This document shows, one piece after another, positions 1 through 11,811 of a DNA stretch of 64,000 nucleotides (the first letter of the stretch is position 1; every line of letters begins with the position of its first letter). The position numbers and the translations under genes were made by a program. Source of the stretch: Cryptomeria japonica (taxonomy: Eukaryota > Streptophyta > Pinopsida > Cupressales > Cupressaceae); contig NC_081406.1 of the NCBI RefSeq assembly GCF_030272615.1, positions 460,438,072 to 460,502,071 on the forward strand, given 5' to 3'. The notes under the pieces were generated by a model. The model had not been told where the DNA came from and did not search any database. It saw only the letters and a list, made by a program, of their open reading frames with translations.

Positions 1-1206
1 TTGATTTTTGAAAATTGTGTTTTTTGGAAATATGTCATTATATCTTCTTTTGTTTTTTTAAAAAATGAGGTATATGTTGGGACTTCAAAATAATGGGCAA
101 ATTTTGAAGACCCAGGTTAAAAATTTTGTTAAATGCATTCATAATTGCCTTGTAGAACAGGCCTGAGTAGCTCAGTTTGTGAGCTCATATTTTTGCACTA
201 GTGAAAAGTCATGTAAAATCCTCTTAAAAGATTGTTATACACCTTGAAAAGATGCCATTATTCCATTTTCATCTTTCCTAGACCAGATTTGATGTGTTTG
301 TGAAGTCTCCTTTGAAGGTCTTGAGGTTAGGGTTGTTTTTTGCACCTTTTGCACATTTCTGAGTAACTCACTTTGAGCAATTGTATATCCGTGTCAAATG
401 ATCGCCATGCCTGACTAATATTTTCTTGTGATTGTGTACTATTTATTGAAGCCCCATGAACTGTTTGACAGGATTTCCAAGTTGATTCCAATTGCAAAAA
501 GTTCAGTTTTGCAAACTAGACTGTGTCAAACGGCAGTCGGAAGCCTTCTTTGTGAATTTTTATTTCACACCTAGTTGACTTGATTTTCAAAGTGGTTGTA
601 CCATATGACTATCTATAAAATTATTTTCCATTTTCCCAGTTTATAGTCCCCCAACTCCTTGTTTGATAAATTTTTCAGAGCCCATTCTAAATGAATTTTT
701 TCAGGGTTCCATGATCAACATGCTCAATTTTTTAGAGGCAACTTTGAAGGTTAATATTTTTCACATGTGACCTAATCAGGTCAAACCCTCATCCACACCT
801 ATTCATGGTAACTTGATGTACTAGCGTGCCAAGTGGCAGCTCATGAGATGAAAAATTTGATATTCTTACAACTCAGGTTTTTGATGGTACTCAAGTTGAT
901 TTATCAGGTTTAGCTTTAGATAAACCTGAGAAGGCAACTTTGAAGGTTAATATATTTTTCCTTAGTTGTCATTTTGATGATACATCTAATTCCTTGGATT
1001 ATTTGTATTACATTCAATCAGTGTGCCAGTGTGCAGACCCTAATCAGGGGTTTTGATCAATTTTTGAAGTTGATTCCAGGGGCTACTCTGGTGCTTTCAA
1101 CAAAATTTCAAAGTTGCAAAATGCCAAGTTTGATGACCACACATTCAATTTCTCACATCCCGGATGCATCCACTTGGTGTTTTAGAGAATTTCTCCAGGT
1201 TCAATT
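1..1206. repeat. Long direct repeat, copy 1
   Basis: This block recurs at 1467-2672 with a constant offset of 1466 bp and no net insertion or deletion, differing only by scattered substitutions (a few percent by eye). It may begin before the window. No coding pattern is convincing in it. Each copy carries a short internal echo: the phrase GGCAACTTTGAAGGTTAATA occurs twice, about 200 bp apart. The family is not recognised; an old tandem segment of an LTR or satellite-like repeat is possible. Confidence 0.9.
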
Positions 1207-1466
1207 TGATTCATTGCCTTTATTAAATGATTTTAATTATTTAAGTAAAAAAATTTCATTTCTAATGCCTTATAGTTGAATAATTTATTTGAATTATTCA
1301 ATCAGCTAAGTATGTCATCAAAATTAAATAAATATCTTTATTTATTTAATTTTCCAATTATATTCTCATACGAGGATAATATCTTCTCTTTTAATTATTA
1401 CTTGCAAAATATCCTCCTAATTTTTTAAAATGGTGATATCATCTTGGATATTTATGAGATTTCTCT
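1207..1466. other. Spacer between the two direct-repeat copies
   Basis: This A+T-rich stretch of 260 bp is present after copy 1 and absent after copy 2, where homology stops at about 2672. Together with copy 1 it makes a 1466-bp unit, so the array may be a tandem repeat whose second unit is truncated. No gene is seen. Confidence 0.6.
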
Positions 1467-2672
1467 TTGATTTTTGAAAATTGTGTTTTTTGGAAATATG
1501 TCATTATATCATCTTTTGTTTTTTTCGAAAATGAGGTATATGTTGGGACTTCAAAATAATAGGCAAATTTTGAAGACCCAGGTTCAAAATTTTGTTAAAT
1601 GCATTCATAATTGCCTTGTAGAACAGGCCTGAGTAGCTCAGTTTGTGAGCTCATATTTTTGCACCAGTGAAAAGTCATGTAAAATCCTCTTAAAAGATTG
1701 TTATACACCTTGAAAAGATGCCATTATTCCATTTTCATCTTTCCTGGACTAGATTTGATGTGTTTGTGAAGTCTCCTTTGAAGATCTTGAGGTTAGGGTT
1801 GTTCTTTGCACCTTTTGCACATTTCTGAGTAACTCACTTTGAGCAATTGTATATTCGTGTCAAATGATCGCCATGCCAGACTAATATTTTCTTGTGATTG
1901 TGTACTATTTATTGAAGCCCCATGAACTGTTTGACAGGATTTCCAAGTTGATTCCGATTGCCAAAAGTTCAGTTTTGCAAACTAGACTGTGTCAAACGGC
2001 AGTCGGGAGCCTTCTTTGTGAATTTTTATTTCATACCTAGTTGACTTGATTTTCAAAGTGGTTGTACCCTATGACTATCTATAAAATTATTTTCCATTTT
2101 CCCAGTTTATAGTCCCCCAACTCCTCATTTGATCAATTTTTCAGAGCCCATTCTAAATGAATTTTTTCAGGGTTCCATGATCAGCATGCTCGATTTTTTA
2201 GAGGCAACTTTGAAGGTTAATATTTTTCACATGTGACCTAATCAGGTCAAACCCTCATCCACACCTATTCATGGTAACTTGATGTACTAGCGTGCCAAGT
2301 GGCAACTCATGAGATGAAAAATTTGATATTCTTACAACTCAGGTTTTTGATGGTACTCAAGTTGATTTATGAGGTTTAGCTTTAGATAAACCTGAGTAGG
2401 CGACTTTGAAGGTTAATATATTTTTCCTCAGTTGTCATTTTGATGATACATCTGATTCCCTGGATTATTTGTATTACATTCAATTAGTGTGCCAGTGTGC
2501 AGACCCTAATCAGGTGTTTTGATCAATTTTTGAAGTTGATTCCAGGGGCTACTCAGGTGTTTTCAACAAAATTTCAAAGTTGCAAAATGCCAAGTTTGAT
2601 GACCACACATTCAATTTCTCACATCCCGGATGCATCCACTTAGTGTTTTAAAGAATTTCTCTAGGTTCAATT
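1467..2672. repeat. Long direct repeat, copy 2
   Basis: Second copy of the block at 1-1206, in the same orientation. Homology ends sharply near 2672, where the sequence switches to an unrelated A+T-rich stretch. The lack of indels between copies suggests a fairly recent duplication relative to the degraded elements around it. Confidence 0.9.
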
Positions 2673-2930
2673 GCCCAAAAATAAAAAAAATTCTTAGTCA
2701 GACCCACCTAGGGCTCAACAGTTGATGAAGCCCAAAGACGCAGAATAAAGTTCATTAAGAAAATATATTATTTAAATCATTCCAATTTAAATAATGTTGT
2801 AGATGGTATTGGTTCAAATAAAGACACAAACAAAATAAATTAAATCACTTGCGCAGCTTAATTTGAGTGGCAAAACAAGCAAGATTATTCAAATCATTGA
2901 AAATGATATATTTAATCATTATTAAATGAT

Positions 2931-3118
2931 TTACTAGAATATTGTTAAGAATTTTATACGAGAAATGAGATCAATGATGAATATACATGTTTCAATGATT
3001 TGGTAAAAGTAAAAATATATAATTTTACTAGAATAATGTTAAAAAATTTATACGAGAAATGAGATCAATGATTAACATACATGTTTCAATGATTTGTTAA
3101 AAGTAAAAATATATAATA
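2931..3118. repeat. 94-bp tandem duplication
   Basis: Two head-to-tail copies of a 94-bp unit (2931-3024 and 3025-3118) beginning TTACTAGAAT and ending near AAAAATATATAAT, with a few mismatches. The flanks (2673-2930 and 3119-3230) are A+T-rich without a recognisable gene. Confidence 0.85.
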
Positions 3119-3230
3119 AAGTTCCAATATGTTCAATCATCCAACAAATGACGAAGCATCCATCGTGAATGGTGGGCCCTTTCTTTGGAGGCATCATTGG
3201 AGAAAAATAATTGAAACTTTTTACAAGTTT

Positions 3231-3690
3231 ATTATCCCGCAACATGTAATATGAATGCCAAGGTGTATTGCGAGATAATAAGCATTAATTTTTTATTATC
3301 CCGTACTTAGTATCAAAGCGAGTAAAGAACCATGTGCGATAAGGGATGGGCGTGAGGAGAAGGACTCCCATCTACCCTGCGTACCACCCAAAGCATCGAA
3401 AGACATCACTCACGGTAAAACGATGCAACGCAGAGGAATTCTTTTGATTACCCCACGTGACAAGCAAGGTAGTTGAGATGGTCATGTAGGGTAAGTTTGG
3501 GGCAAATACTGAGTGACTCAATATACTGCACAAGGTAAGGTTTGGATGGAGGGGCAAACCTCTCTGTGCTATCCCGCAACCCACAATAGAGTATCTCAAG
3601 CACCATGTGGGCTAAGTGGGTATGCAAAGCAATGGCAGTGATCTTCTTATCTCACGTGGTAGAAGAGGCGGCCCAAGACACCATGCGGGA
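3231..3690. repeat. Cluster of TATCCCGC / GCGGGATA motifs
   Basis: The core TATCCCGC or its complement or a near variant occurs at about 3233, 3270, 3297, 3336, 3570 and 3685, in both orientations. The pair at 3229-3242 and 3268-3281 forms a 14-bp imperfect inverted repeat with a short loop. Short minus-strand reading frames here (3372-3599, 3612-3884) resemble no family I know and are not called. The meaning of the cluster is unknown. Confidence 0.4.
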
Positions 3691-4420
3691 TAAGCTTGAC
3701 AGAAACTAAGAAACAAACGCAAGTCAAAGAAATGAAAACGGGATAGAACAAGATTAGGGCAACATAATTTGAAGTTTAGAGTTGTGTAAAAAAAAAAATG
3801 CTCCCACAGCCGCCATTGTTGCAGGGAGTCATCCCCTTTAGCAGAGAACTTAGCGGAGATCCTTCCCCCGCGCCATAATCTCATAAAATGGAAATCATTA
3901 TCTGCTCAGTGGGTGGAGGATGATTATCAAATATCAATTTGGAGCTATGTGAATGGCCTCCATGCCCAGTGATTCTTCGAATCAACGCCATCACAGAGAC
4001 TAACTGCAAATCCAGACCTTTCAAAATGCAGGTTGTGAGTTTTTCACCTCCATGCATCGTGTCTTTTATGGATTGTAATCGGAATTTATGAGAAGATAGG
4101 TGCGCAGTTTAAAGACTCAAACATTCTGTATGGTCCTATGCATTATTTTCTGTGTATGGAGATATGGGCAACACTCAAGATTGTACTCAGAGCAAATAAG
4201 AAAGCAACTCATATGTGTTGAGAATTCATAGATGGTAAATAGCTAAAGATTTTGCCTCTTATTAATGAAGCATGTTGCCAGGGTTTGGATCCATGAGAAA
4301 TCTTTGCATTTTGCATGCTCTTATTTGTTTTATTTCCCCGGTCCCAGACACCTAGTGGCTCGGCTATGTTGAAAATATGGGAGATAATGAGCACATGGCT
4401 ACTTGAGATTGGTTATGGTA

Positions 4421-4492
4421 TATGGGAGGTTATGAATTTACCAATAATGAAATATGGGAGGTTATGAATTTACCAATAATGAAATATGGGAG
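4421..4492. repeat. 32-bp tandem repeat, about 2.3 copies
   Basis: The unit begins TATGGGAGGTTATGAATTTA and repeats at 4421, 4453 and partly at 4485, perfectly within the full copies. Confidence 0.85.
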
Positions 4493-6219
4493 GCGATCAT
4501 GTCGTTTGGGTATGGTTAATATTTGCATGAGCATTGTTTGATGTAAGCGCGAAGAGGTTCGAAGGTAAGAGAGAGGCATTTTAGAAAGATGGGCAACGTG
4601 ATATTACACATTCCCAGTAGTTTCCAAATCAAATATGAATTATTCACATATGCAGATGAGCGCATTGCTATTGTGCATACCTTTTATTGTTTGCAGGTTA
4701 TTAACACAGTAGGACTTGTTCTTGCTGTGATAAGCTGTCCAAATGTTTTTTTGGACAATTTGCAAAGGAAAAATTGACCACAAAGGTTTGTTAAGGTGAA
4801 GTCGTGAGCTCCTGCCTAGCTTTGAAAGGTGTCTGATCATTATACCTAAGGTTTTCAAACATTGTGCCCCATGATATTTCCAAAAGATGGGAAAGTGCCC
4901 GATATAAAACAAATGAAGGCTAACATGAAAGGGCATGAGAAAATTTCAAGGGAGGATGTCGTATATTGGAGTCAATGGCAAATAACGGGTGAATTTCATG
5001 TAGAAATAGAATTAGAATCAATAATGTGTATATATAGAAAATGCATCTATGAGCATGAGACGGAAAACGTAGGCCCTTCAGCCGTCGGTCTCATTGTCTC
5101 AATTGGCATTCACCTTGAAGAAGGGGAAACACAAAACATTTAGGGGCTTATTGTTTCATGTAGAATGCTTCCAAGCATCGAATTTTGGCAAAGGGGCACT
5201 CATGTCGATGTTGTCATCATCAAATAAGACACATGTTGCAAGGGGTGACATTGGCAGGAATAGTAAAAGTGCTCTTTTATATTTCCACTATATGCAACAA
5301 TTTGAATTATTTTTCAAAAAATTTAGGCTCAGATATAATGTACAATAAATAGCCTACAGATGACATGATGCTCCAGTGTAGATTATGTATGCAGAACAAG
5401 GTCATTACCAACATTGTGGAGAAGTACAAAATTATATTTTGGGGATATTATGTCATATGTGGATGATTATTTTGAGAAGGTGAGACTACCTTAGTTTTCC
5501 ATAAAAAATAAATATTGTTTTACCCTAAATGCACAACAAGTGGAATTATATGAGATGACAAATTGACAAAATGTGTTACAATAGGGCAGAGTATTTTTGC
5601 TTCTCTTTAAGGAAGAGATTAAAATGCTTGAGTAGGATGTTGCGTAATGTCTTTTACATGCAAGATTATTAAGTATTATTGCAAGAAAAACTAAGCTAAT
5701 GGGTGTTGATGTAAGACATTAATACTTAGATTTTACTAATTACAATTCAAACAATTTGGGTGTAAGGTTGCATATTGAGAGTAGACTCTGCTTCCCACTA
5801 GATGAAGGCACTGGTTATGTGTTTATTTTTTAGATTTTCATAATTAAATGATGTTTTATCTCCATGTCTATTTTATTTTCAGTTCATAGGAGTAGGTGTA
5901 GAGTAGAAAACTTATCCCAAGTGTTGAGTGGTAGTTGACAAGCCAAGATTGTAGCCAAATCTCAGTTTCATGCACTTTCCTTGGCATATACACATTGGGA
6001 TATCTACTGAAATCAGTGATGCCTTGAGTGTTGGCAGCTATAAGTTATTTCGGCATTGCTTAGGTCTACCTTCCTTGGTCTTGCAGATCCAAAAGTGTTG
6101 GAGATTTCAATTTTGTGACTGAATCTCGTTCATTGGCCAAATCCATCCTTAAACCTATGGATGGGAAAGTGGATAAATCTCTAGGGTTTGGGGATCTGTT
6201 GATTTGGGAACCAAAAAAC
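4493..6219. other. No recognisable gene; possibly an old LTR
   Basis: Reading frames of 60-100 codons occur (for example 4862-5143 plus) but show no family motif. Because primer-binding-site-like sequences start at 6220, the right part of this stretch may be a decayed LTR; its left end could not be placed. The stretch 3691-4420 also holds nothing I can identify. Confidence 0.4.
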
Positions 6220-6354
6220 TGGCGACTCTGTTAGGGATAAGATAATGAAATGTCTTAAGTCTCGAGTAAAATATTATTAATTTATCATTCTAAAGATTCT
6301 AGTGGCCTCCCCATCTGAGATGCAACCAACATATTGGTAACTCCACTGGGGATC
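6220..6354 (+). promoter_or_regulatory. Two degenerate tRNA-Arg-type primer binding sites
   Basis: TGGCGACTCTGTTAGGGAT at 6220-6238 and TGGTAACTCCACTGGGGATC at 6335-6354 both resemble the complement of the 3' end of plant tRNA-Arg (TGGCGACTCCACTGGGG, from memory). The second differs from it at two positions. tRNA-Arg priming is known for Tat/Ogre-type gypsy elements, and a gypsy-like gag follows. The sequence just before the second site ends CCAACA, as an LTR would. Confidence 0.6.
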
Positions 6355-7629
6355 AAAGTCATAAATCCATATGGGAAGAGTCAACAAAGTGAAGAATCAA
6401 ACTTTTGTTTTAGATGTTGAGTGGTTTTCAGCTTGGATGGTCTCTTATAGATGCGTGTTTGAAGAAGTTTCAGGTAGCTTTGCTGAAGAAAAGAAGACAC
6501 AGAATGAAAGAAGACCTTGAATAACTTTCAGTTGTTCAAAAGAACATTCCTCGACAAATAGGTGGTGACTCTCACATTCAAGAACCTCAAGAACAAATCG
6601 AAGAGCTTAGATTTGAAGATCTTTTCAGCCAAAGAAATAAGGCATCAACTGCTGCAACTTTTCCAAGTATTTTCTTTTGAAGTTTTTGTGAAAACCATAA
6701 TGTATAAAGTTCTAAACTGAACCCTTATTTGGTGTTACAACACTAGTAAGAAGGGAAAAATAGTTAGTTTCCAACTTTCATGCTTCTTTGTGCTAAGTTT
6801 CAGTCAATGTTTTATGTTGAAAGATGTGTGTTATGTTGTCATAGGTTCATTTAGAGAGTCCTTAAGTCCTATTTTCAGTGATTATTGTATCATCTTTGCT
6901 TAAGACTTTGTTTGAAAGGAAAGAGTCATGGTAAAACTGCAACTACAAATTGTTTTTATGAAGAGTTGTAAAGTCAAGAAATATGTATTGTCCTAGTTTT
7001 GATCTAGGCATAATGAATAATCAACAACTTGAGAAAGGTCCATCTAGAACGATGTTCATCCCTGAGAGATATAGACCTTTAAATTTCACACATTCAGGGA
7101 TACCCAAATCCCTTTCCCATGGAGCTCAAAGATCAAGTACCCTTTTTTCATGCAAGTGATTCTAAGTGAACAACCAAGCACATACAGTCATTCAATGAGT
7201 TTGTTGAATATTTTTAGATTCATGCTGAAGATGTTGTCATGAAGTTTTTTGTGAGCTCTTTGAGAGATAGTGTGAAGGATTGGTATGAAAGTCTACCCTC
7301 GTAAAGTATATCTTCATGGCATGATTTCAAAGGCTATTCTTGAGTTGGTTCGATGATGACAATGAATTCTATGGATAACCCTTTGAGTCTCAAAATGTAC
7401 CAACATATGAGAATGTAGTGTATGCACAAGAGCAACATGTGTCAAGTGTTGATAATGCTTTTCAATATGTGAATGTCCCTGCTTTGTCTATGTATATTCC
7501 TCAATATTATGAGAATTTTTGTCAACCTTGAGTCACATATGAATGTAGTCCAAGTCTTATGAATCCAGTGGCATATGTTAGTGTGTAGATGAATATCAAA
7601 AGGTTAGAGGTAAATTAGCACATGCACTA
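6355..7629 (+). pseudogene. gag: Ty3/gypsy (Tat-like) gag remnant
   Basis: Gag is the capsid precursor of LTR retrotransposons. The frame starting at 7221 reads HAEDVVMKFFVSSLRDSVKD, then WYESLPS, a stop, SISSWHDFKG and another stop. This is the retrotransposon-gag core pattern (F-SL-x-D-W-Y-x-SLP, then S-W-x-x-F) of Tat/Athila-type gypsy elements. The region around it (6371-7600) cannot be read through because of stops and shifts. Position downstream of the tRNA-Arg-type primer sites supports the call. No protease, reverse transcriptase or integrase was found; the element stops at the microsatellite at 8225. Confidence 0.7.
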
Positions 7630-8222
7630 TTGTCAAGGTTTTGGAAGGAATTGCAAAGCATTCTCGTAAGCTTCACACTTGAAGATTCAACATGGAATGA
7701 TTTATTCTTGCAAATTTATGAACCTAACGCTATTCATTGGCCAAAGGAGTTGAAACCAGTTGGTCTAGATCATATTATTGGATGGATTGACATGATTGAA
7801 GGTTTCAAGTCTAAGATTGCACTTAATAATGAACATCAATTTGCTGACAATGAAAAGATGGAACAAGAAAGTGATGAGAATATGCAGATTGGTAGTGATG
7901 CCCTGTTCATAGTTAAAGAAGAAACACATTGTTAACTAGAGATAAATATTATTTGTGAATAACAGATAGATGAGGAATGCACACCTAAAATGGAATGTCA
8001 TGATAGCCTAAATATGGATAAATATGACCATCTTGGGGGTCAATTTTTTTTCTTCCAGAGAGTGATTGCGATTTTAAGAAGGTTGTTGGAGATTCAATCT
8101 CCCATATTGAAACAAACATATGTTCATATGAATCCATTGAGTTTTCAGGTTGCAAGGAAGACATTGAAGCTAAGGAGGACCATGCTTTGCAAGAGAATGA
8201 TGCTGGCAGCCTTGATGAGGAC
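7630..8222 (+). pseudogene. Unrecognised acidic ORF downstream of gypsy gag
   Basis: A frame from 7630 to 7935 encodes 101 residues, beginning near SRFWKELQSILVSF and ending acidic. After its stop the same frame resumes (CTPKMECHDSLNMDKYDHLG), and after one shift near 8045 it continues as an acidic stretch (KVVGDSISHIETN, then KEDIEAKEDHALQENDAGS) up to the microsatellite. The run of readable codons suggests one decayed protein of about 190 residues, probably the rest of the Gag polyprotein. I do not recognise a domain. It could also be a captured segment. Confidence 0.4.
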
Positions 8223-8224
8223 AA

Positions 8225-8465
8225 CATATATATACATATACATATATAAATACTTACATGCATACATACATACATACATTCATATATACATACATACATA
8301 CATACATACATGCATACATACATACATACATACATACATACAAACATACACACATATATAGAAACACACACACACATTTATATATACATATACATATACA
8401 TACATACATACATACATACATACATACATACATACATACATACATGTATCTATACACACACACAC
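8225..8465. repeat. Compound (CATA)n / (CA)n microsatellite
   Basis: Long runs of CATA with TATA and CACA interruptions. Reading frames on both strands here are low-complexity artefacts. It lies directly left of dispersed repeat copy a, and the same arrangement recurs at 15616-15828, so it appears to be part of, or a preferred neighbour of, that repeat. Confidence 0.95.
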
Positions 8466-8864
8466 ACATATTTGAAAGATGTTTATAAAGAAACCTTAAT
8501 TAAGATAATATTTAATTATTTTAATTTTTTAAAATCTAATTTAAATTTAACAAAAACGTTTTCAAAAAATAATTATATGTAGTTTTGAAAATTGTTTATA
8601 AAGCAAACTTCACATAATATAATTTAAGAAAAAATGACCTTGCCGAATAGATAAGATTAATATTTGAAACATACATATATCTAAGTGTATTCTTAATATT
8701 CTAACACTATGTTGCTTCATATTCCAAATAGGTTATATGGATTGTGTTAATTTAAATATAGGCTATAAAATAAAGCACAATAAAACCAATGGTTTGAAAT
8801 TATGCGCGAATACAACAACACACTACTAATTCTACCTAATCGTAACTCTAAATGTATATTCTAA
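8466..8864 (+). repeat. Microsatellite-headed dispersed repeat, copy a
   Basis: This A+T-rich segment, starting near TTTGAAAGATGTTTATAAAG, matches 15829-16210 in the same orientation, about 90 percent by eye with small indels. No protein is encoded. Its left edge is a CATA-type microsatellite in both copies and its right part is the foldback element at 8865-9087. Confidence 0.9.
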
Positions 8865-9087
8865 CACTATTGGTAGGAACTTGATGCATTGAGTCCCTTG
8901 TTTCTATAATATCATTTAGATGATGCTTCATACATTTCATCTCTTGAATTAAAATAGTTAGAAAAAATTCAAATTTTTTTATTTATGTAAAGTTGGAAAT
9001 TCTTTTCTTTATGAAAATGTAAATTATTTTGTTTATGTTTTATTTATGAAACAAGGGACACAATGCATCAAGTTCCTATCAATAGTG
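8865..9087. mobile_element. 223-bp foldback element with CACTA termini
   Basis: The left arm 8865-8904 and right arm 9048-9087 are inverted repeats of 40 bp with 38 matches, starting CACTATTGGTAGGAACTTGA and enclosing about 143 bp. The flanks are TAA and TAG, a near-match to the 3-bp target duplication of CACTA transposons. Short size, no coding capacity and CACTA ends fit a miniature non-autonomous DNA transposon. A copy with a decayed right arm sits at 16211-16416 inside the second dispersed repeat. The superfamily assignment rests on only five terminal bases. Confidence 0.65.
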
Positions 9088-9122
9088 TAGAGGGAGAGGG
9101 GTGTGGGGTAGTCAAAGGATGT

Positions 9123-9800
<678 letters not shown>

Positions 9801-10568
9801 CTAAAAAGACTTAAGGAGATCTGTCACCTTATTCACCAGCTGGTCATAGTTTGCCACAGTAGCTTTGAGTTCTTCCATGTTCTTGTTTGGCTTCTTCTCC
9901 TTCTTTTTACCTTTGGTCCTTGTTCTAGGTCCTTGCACTTCTCCCGTGCCTTCAATGCCAGGTTCAATCTCTAGGGAGTCCTTCTCCTCCTCCAGTTTGC
10001 TGATGAGGATTTTTGTATTACCAGCTAAGGCCTCCAGTATGTTTAAGCTTTGTTCTGTAATGATTTTAAGGCATTCTTCAATTTTGTTGACTTTTTTATT
10101 AGTTTCCGCCATTCTTTGATCCATAACATTATCATTAGTTTTTCTCTCAGTCAGGTCTTTCTCCATTTGCTCGAACCTGGGGTTGAAGGAATCTCTGATC
10201 TCTTTGGCTCTGGAAGTAGTTTTAGTCAAATGCTCAACATATTCTACCATATATATTCCTCCGCCAATACTAATAGTTTCCAAGATTTGGACTCTGTGGT
10301 TAAGCTTCTTATTATCCTCCATAATTTTCTTGTAACTGGTAATTAGCCAATCAATGGTGTCCACAAAACCTTTCAAACACTCAGGAGGAGGATTTGAGGA
10401 GGGTGATTTCTCACTAGAATTATCCTGATCCTTATTGGAGATGTCACCAACAGTGATTTTATCAACTTTTCCATCGATCCTCCATTCAAAACCTTCCCCA
10501 GTGGTCTCCTCCTCCAAATTCTGGTCGACTTCCAGATTCTTTCTCTGCACTTGTTCCTCTAGCTCCAT
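9801..10568 (-). CDS. Unrecognised acidic coiled-coil protein, 255 residues
   Basis: This is the longest uninterrupted frame in the window that is not obviously a transposon protein. It starts MELEEQVQRK; the in-frame stop five codons upstream makes this the first usable ATG. Residues 1-65 are acidic and Ser/Pro-rich. Residues about 70-200 are rich in heptad-like leucine, isoleucine and charged residues (for example KKIMEDNKKLNHRVQILE, then VMDQRMAETNKKVNKIEE), suggesting coiled coils. A basic patch near residues 219-227 (KGKKKEKK) could be a nuclear signal, followed by a short C-terminal helix. There is no zinc knuckle, protease or polymerase motif. It could be a retroelement Gag-like or ORF1-like protein, or a gene fragment. 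An upstream frame (see next entry) hints that the true protein began further 5'. Confidence 0.5.
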   Translation of the reverse strand: MELEEQVQRKNLEVDQNLEEETTGEGFEWRIDGKVDKITVGDISNKDQDNSSEKSPSSNPPPECLKGFVDTIDWLITSYKKIMEDNKKLNHRVQILETISIGGGIYMVEYVEHLTKTTSRAKEIRDSFNPRFEQMEKDLTERKTNDNVMDQRMAETNKKVNKIEECLKIITEQSLNILEALAGNTKILISKLEEEKDSLEIEPGIEGTGEVQGPRTRTKGKKKEKKPNKNMEELKATVANYDQLVNKVTDLLKSF

Positions 10569-10716
10569 AACCTTGACTTCCTATTTCTTCTATTTGTTCC
10601 TTGTCTAAATTTTGGTTTTCCTATTCCGAGGAGACATTGAAGTTAAAGTTAATAGACACATTGAAGTTAGTTGTTAAGGTCGCGGGAGCCACAACTGCCA
10701 ACCTTTCCTTTTCCAT
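10569..10716 (-). pseudogene. Possible broken N-terminal extension of the coiled-coil ORF
   Basis: Reading on the minus strand from an ATG at 10716 gives MEKERLAVVAPATLTTNFNV and then an Asn/Phe/Ser stretch to a TAG, followed in the same frame by ENQNLDKEQIEEIGSQ. That acidic, Gln-rich composition resembles the downstream ORF, which lies in another frame. One nonsense change plus one frameshift would join the two. This is inference; the short frame could also be chance. Confidence 0.35.
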
Positions 10717-11811
10717 AAGTGTTGGGAAAGAAAAAATAAGGGAGTTATGAATTATGAATATAGGCTCGAGACATGTAAGGAATAGGATAAGCAATTTAAA
10801 ATATAAAATTTAATGAATTATTTATGGTTTGTAATATCTAAAATGCTATTTATATTAGTGAGAAAAGTTATATTATTTCTAAAATGCTATTTATATTTTT
10901 TAAATATAGAGATATTATTTATTTTAAATAAATATATATTTAAAATATTGATATTAATAATTATGATTAAAAATATAATAATTATTTATTTGGGCGATGT
11001 AAATTTTGTTAATAGGTTTTATATTTAATGTTAGTATTCTTATATTTGTGTCTCTCTCATTATTGTTTATTGTAGTATTAAATAAGTTTAAAGTAATTTA
11101 ATAATTATTTATATTATAAAAAAAGGGGTGGATTTTTATGATATTATTATTAAGTAATTTATATTACTAAAAATGATGTAACATAGCGATATAATAACAT
11201 ATAATAGTATAATAAAAAATATAGTATTAATAATATGATAACCATATAATACTAATAGCATTAATATAATAAAAAATATAAAATATAATACAAATAATAT
11301 AAAAATAAATAATATAAATGTAAATATAAAATTTATATGAACTTTATACAATTGTAACTCCCATAAAAAACACTATCCTTAATAATATTATTATTAGAAT
11401 TATGATCCCTTATGAATTCAACTATACCTTTAACTCTCATTCTCATAATAATAATAGGATATAATAGAATAAAATAATAATAATATAACATAACATAATA
11501 ACAATGAAAATATATTCCAAAATAAATAAAAACAATGAAAATATATTAATAATAAAAACATAATAAATTTTAATTATGGTACTTGAATTAGATATTATAG
11601 TACATAATTAGGTTCCGATCTGGGTTAGGGATATGGTTCAATTATAATTTGATTAAAGATTTGAGTATAATAAGGGATATAATTGTAGTTATGGCTAAGA
11701 TAGGGTTTAATTAGCGTTATGATTATATTTAAATTAGGGTTAAATTAAATAGCTTTAAGTTAGGGTTAGGTTGAGGGATTAATTATACTTATCATAAGAG
11801 AACTTCCATGA
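10717..11811. other. Very A+T-rich low-complexity stretch
   Basis: Dominated by TAATAA and ATAATATA runs between about 10800 and 11570. From 11590 to 11790 it contains scattered TTAGGG-like words (TTAGGGTTAGG, GGGTTAGGGAT) but no ordered telomeric array. Small frames are Ile/Asn/Phe-rich artefacts. Confidence 0.7.

Noticed and set aside
974-1279. Plus-strand frame of 101 codons in the long direct repeat
   Set aside because: The second repeat copy does not preserve the frame, and composition and motifs give no support for a protein.
7985-8582. Several overlapping frames rich in Tyr/Ile/His/Thr or Cys/Val/Tyr/Met
   Set aside because: They are translations of the CATA/CACA microsatellite on both strands.
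11590-11790. Telomere-like words (TTAGGGTTAGG, GGGTTAGGGAT)
   Set aside because: They are scattered and out of register, with no run of the plant unit TTTAGGG, so an interstitial telomeric array is not supported.
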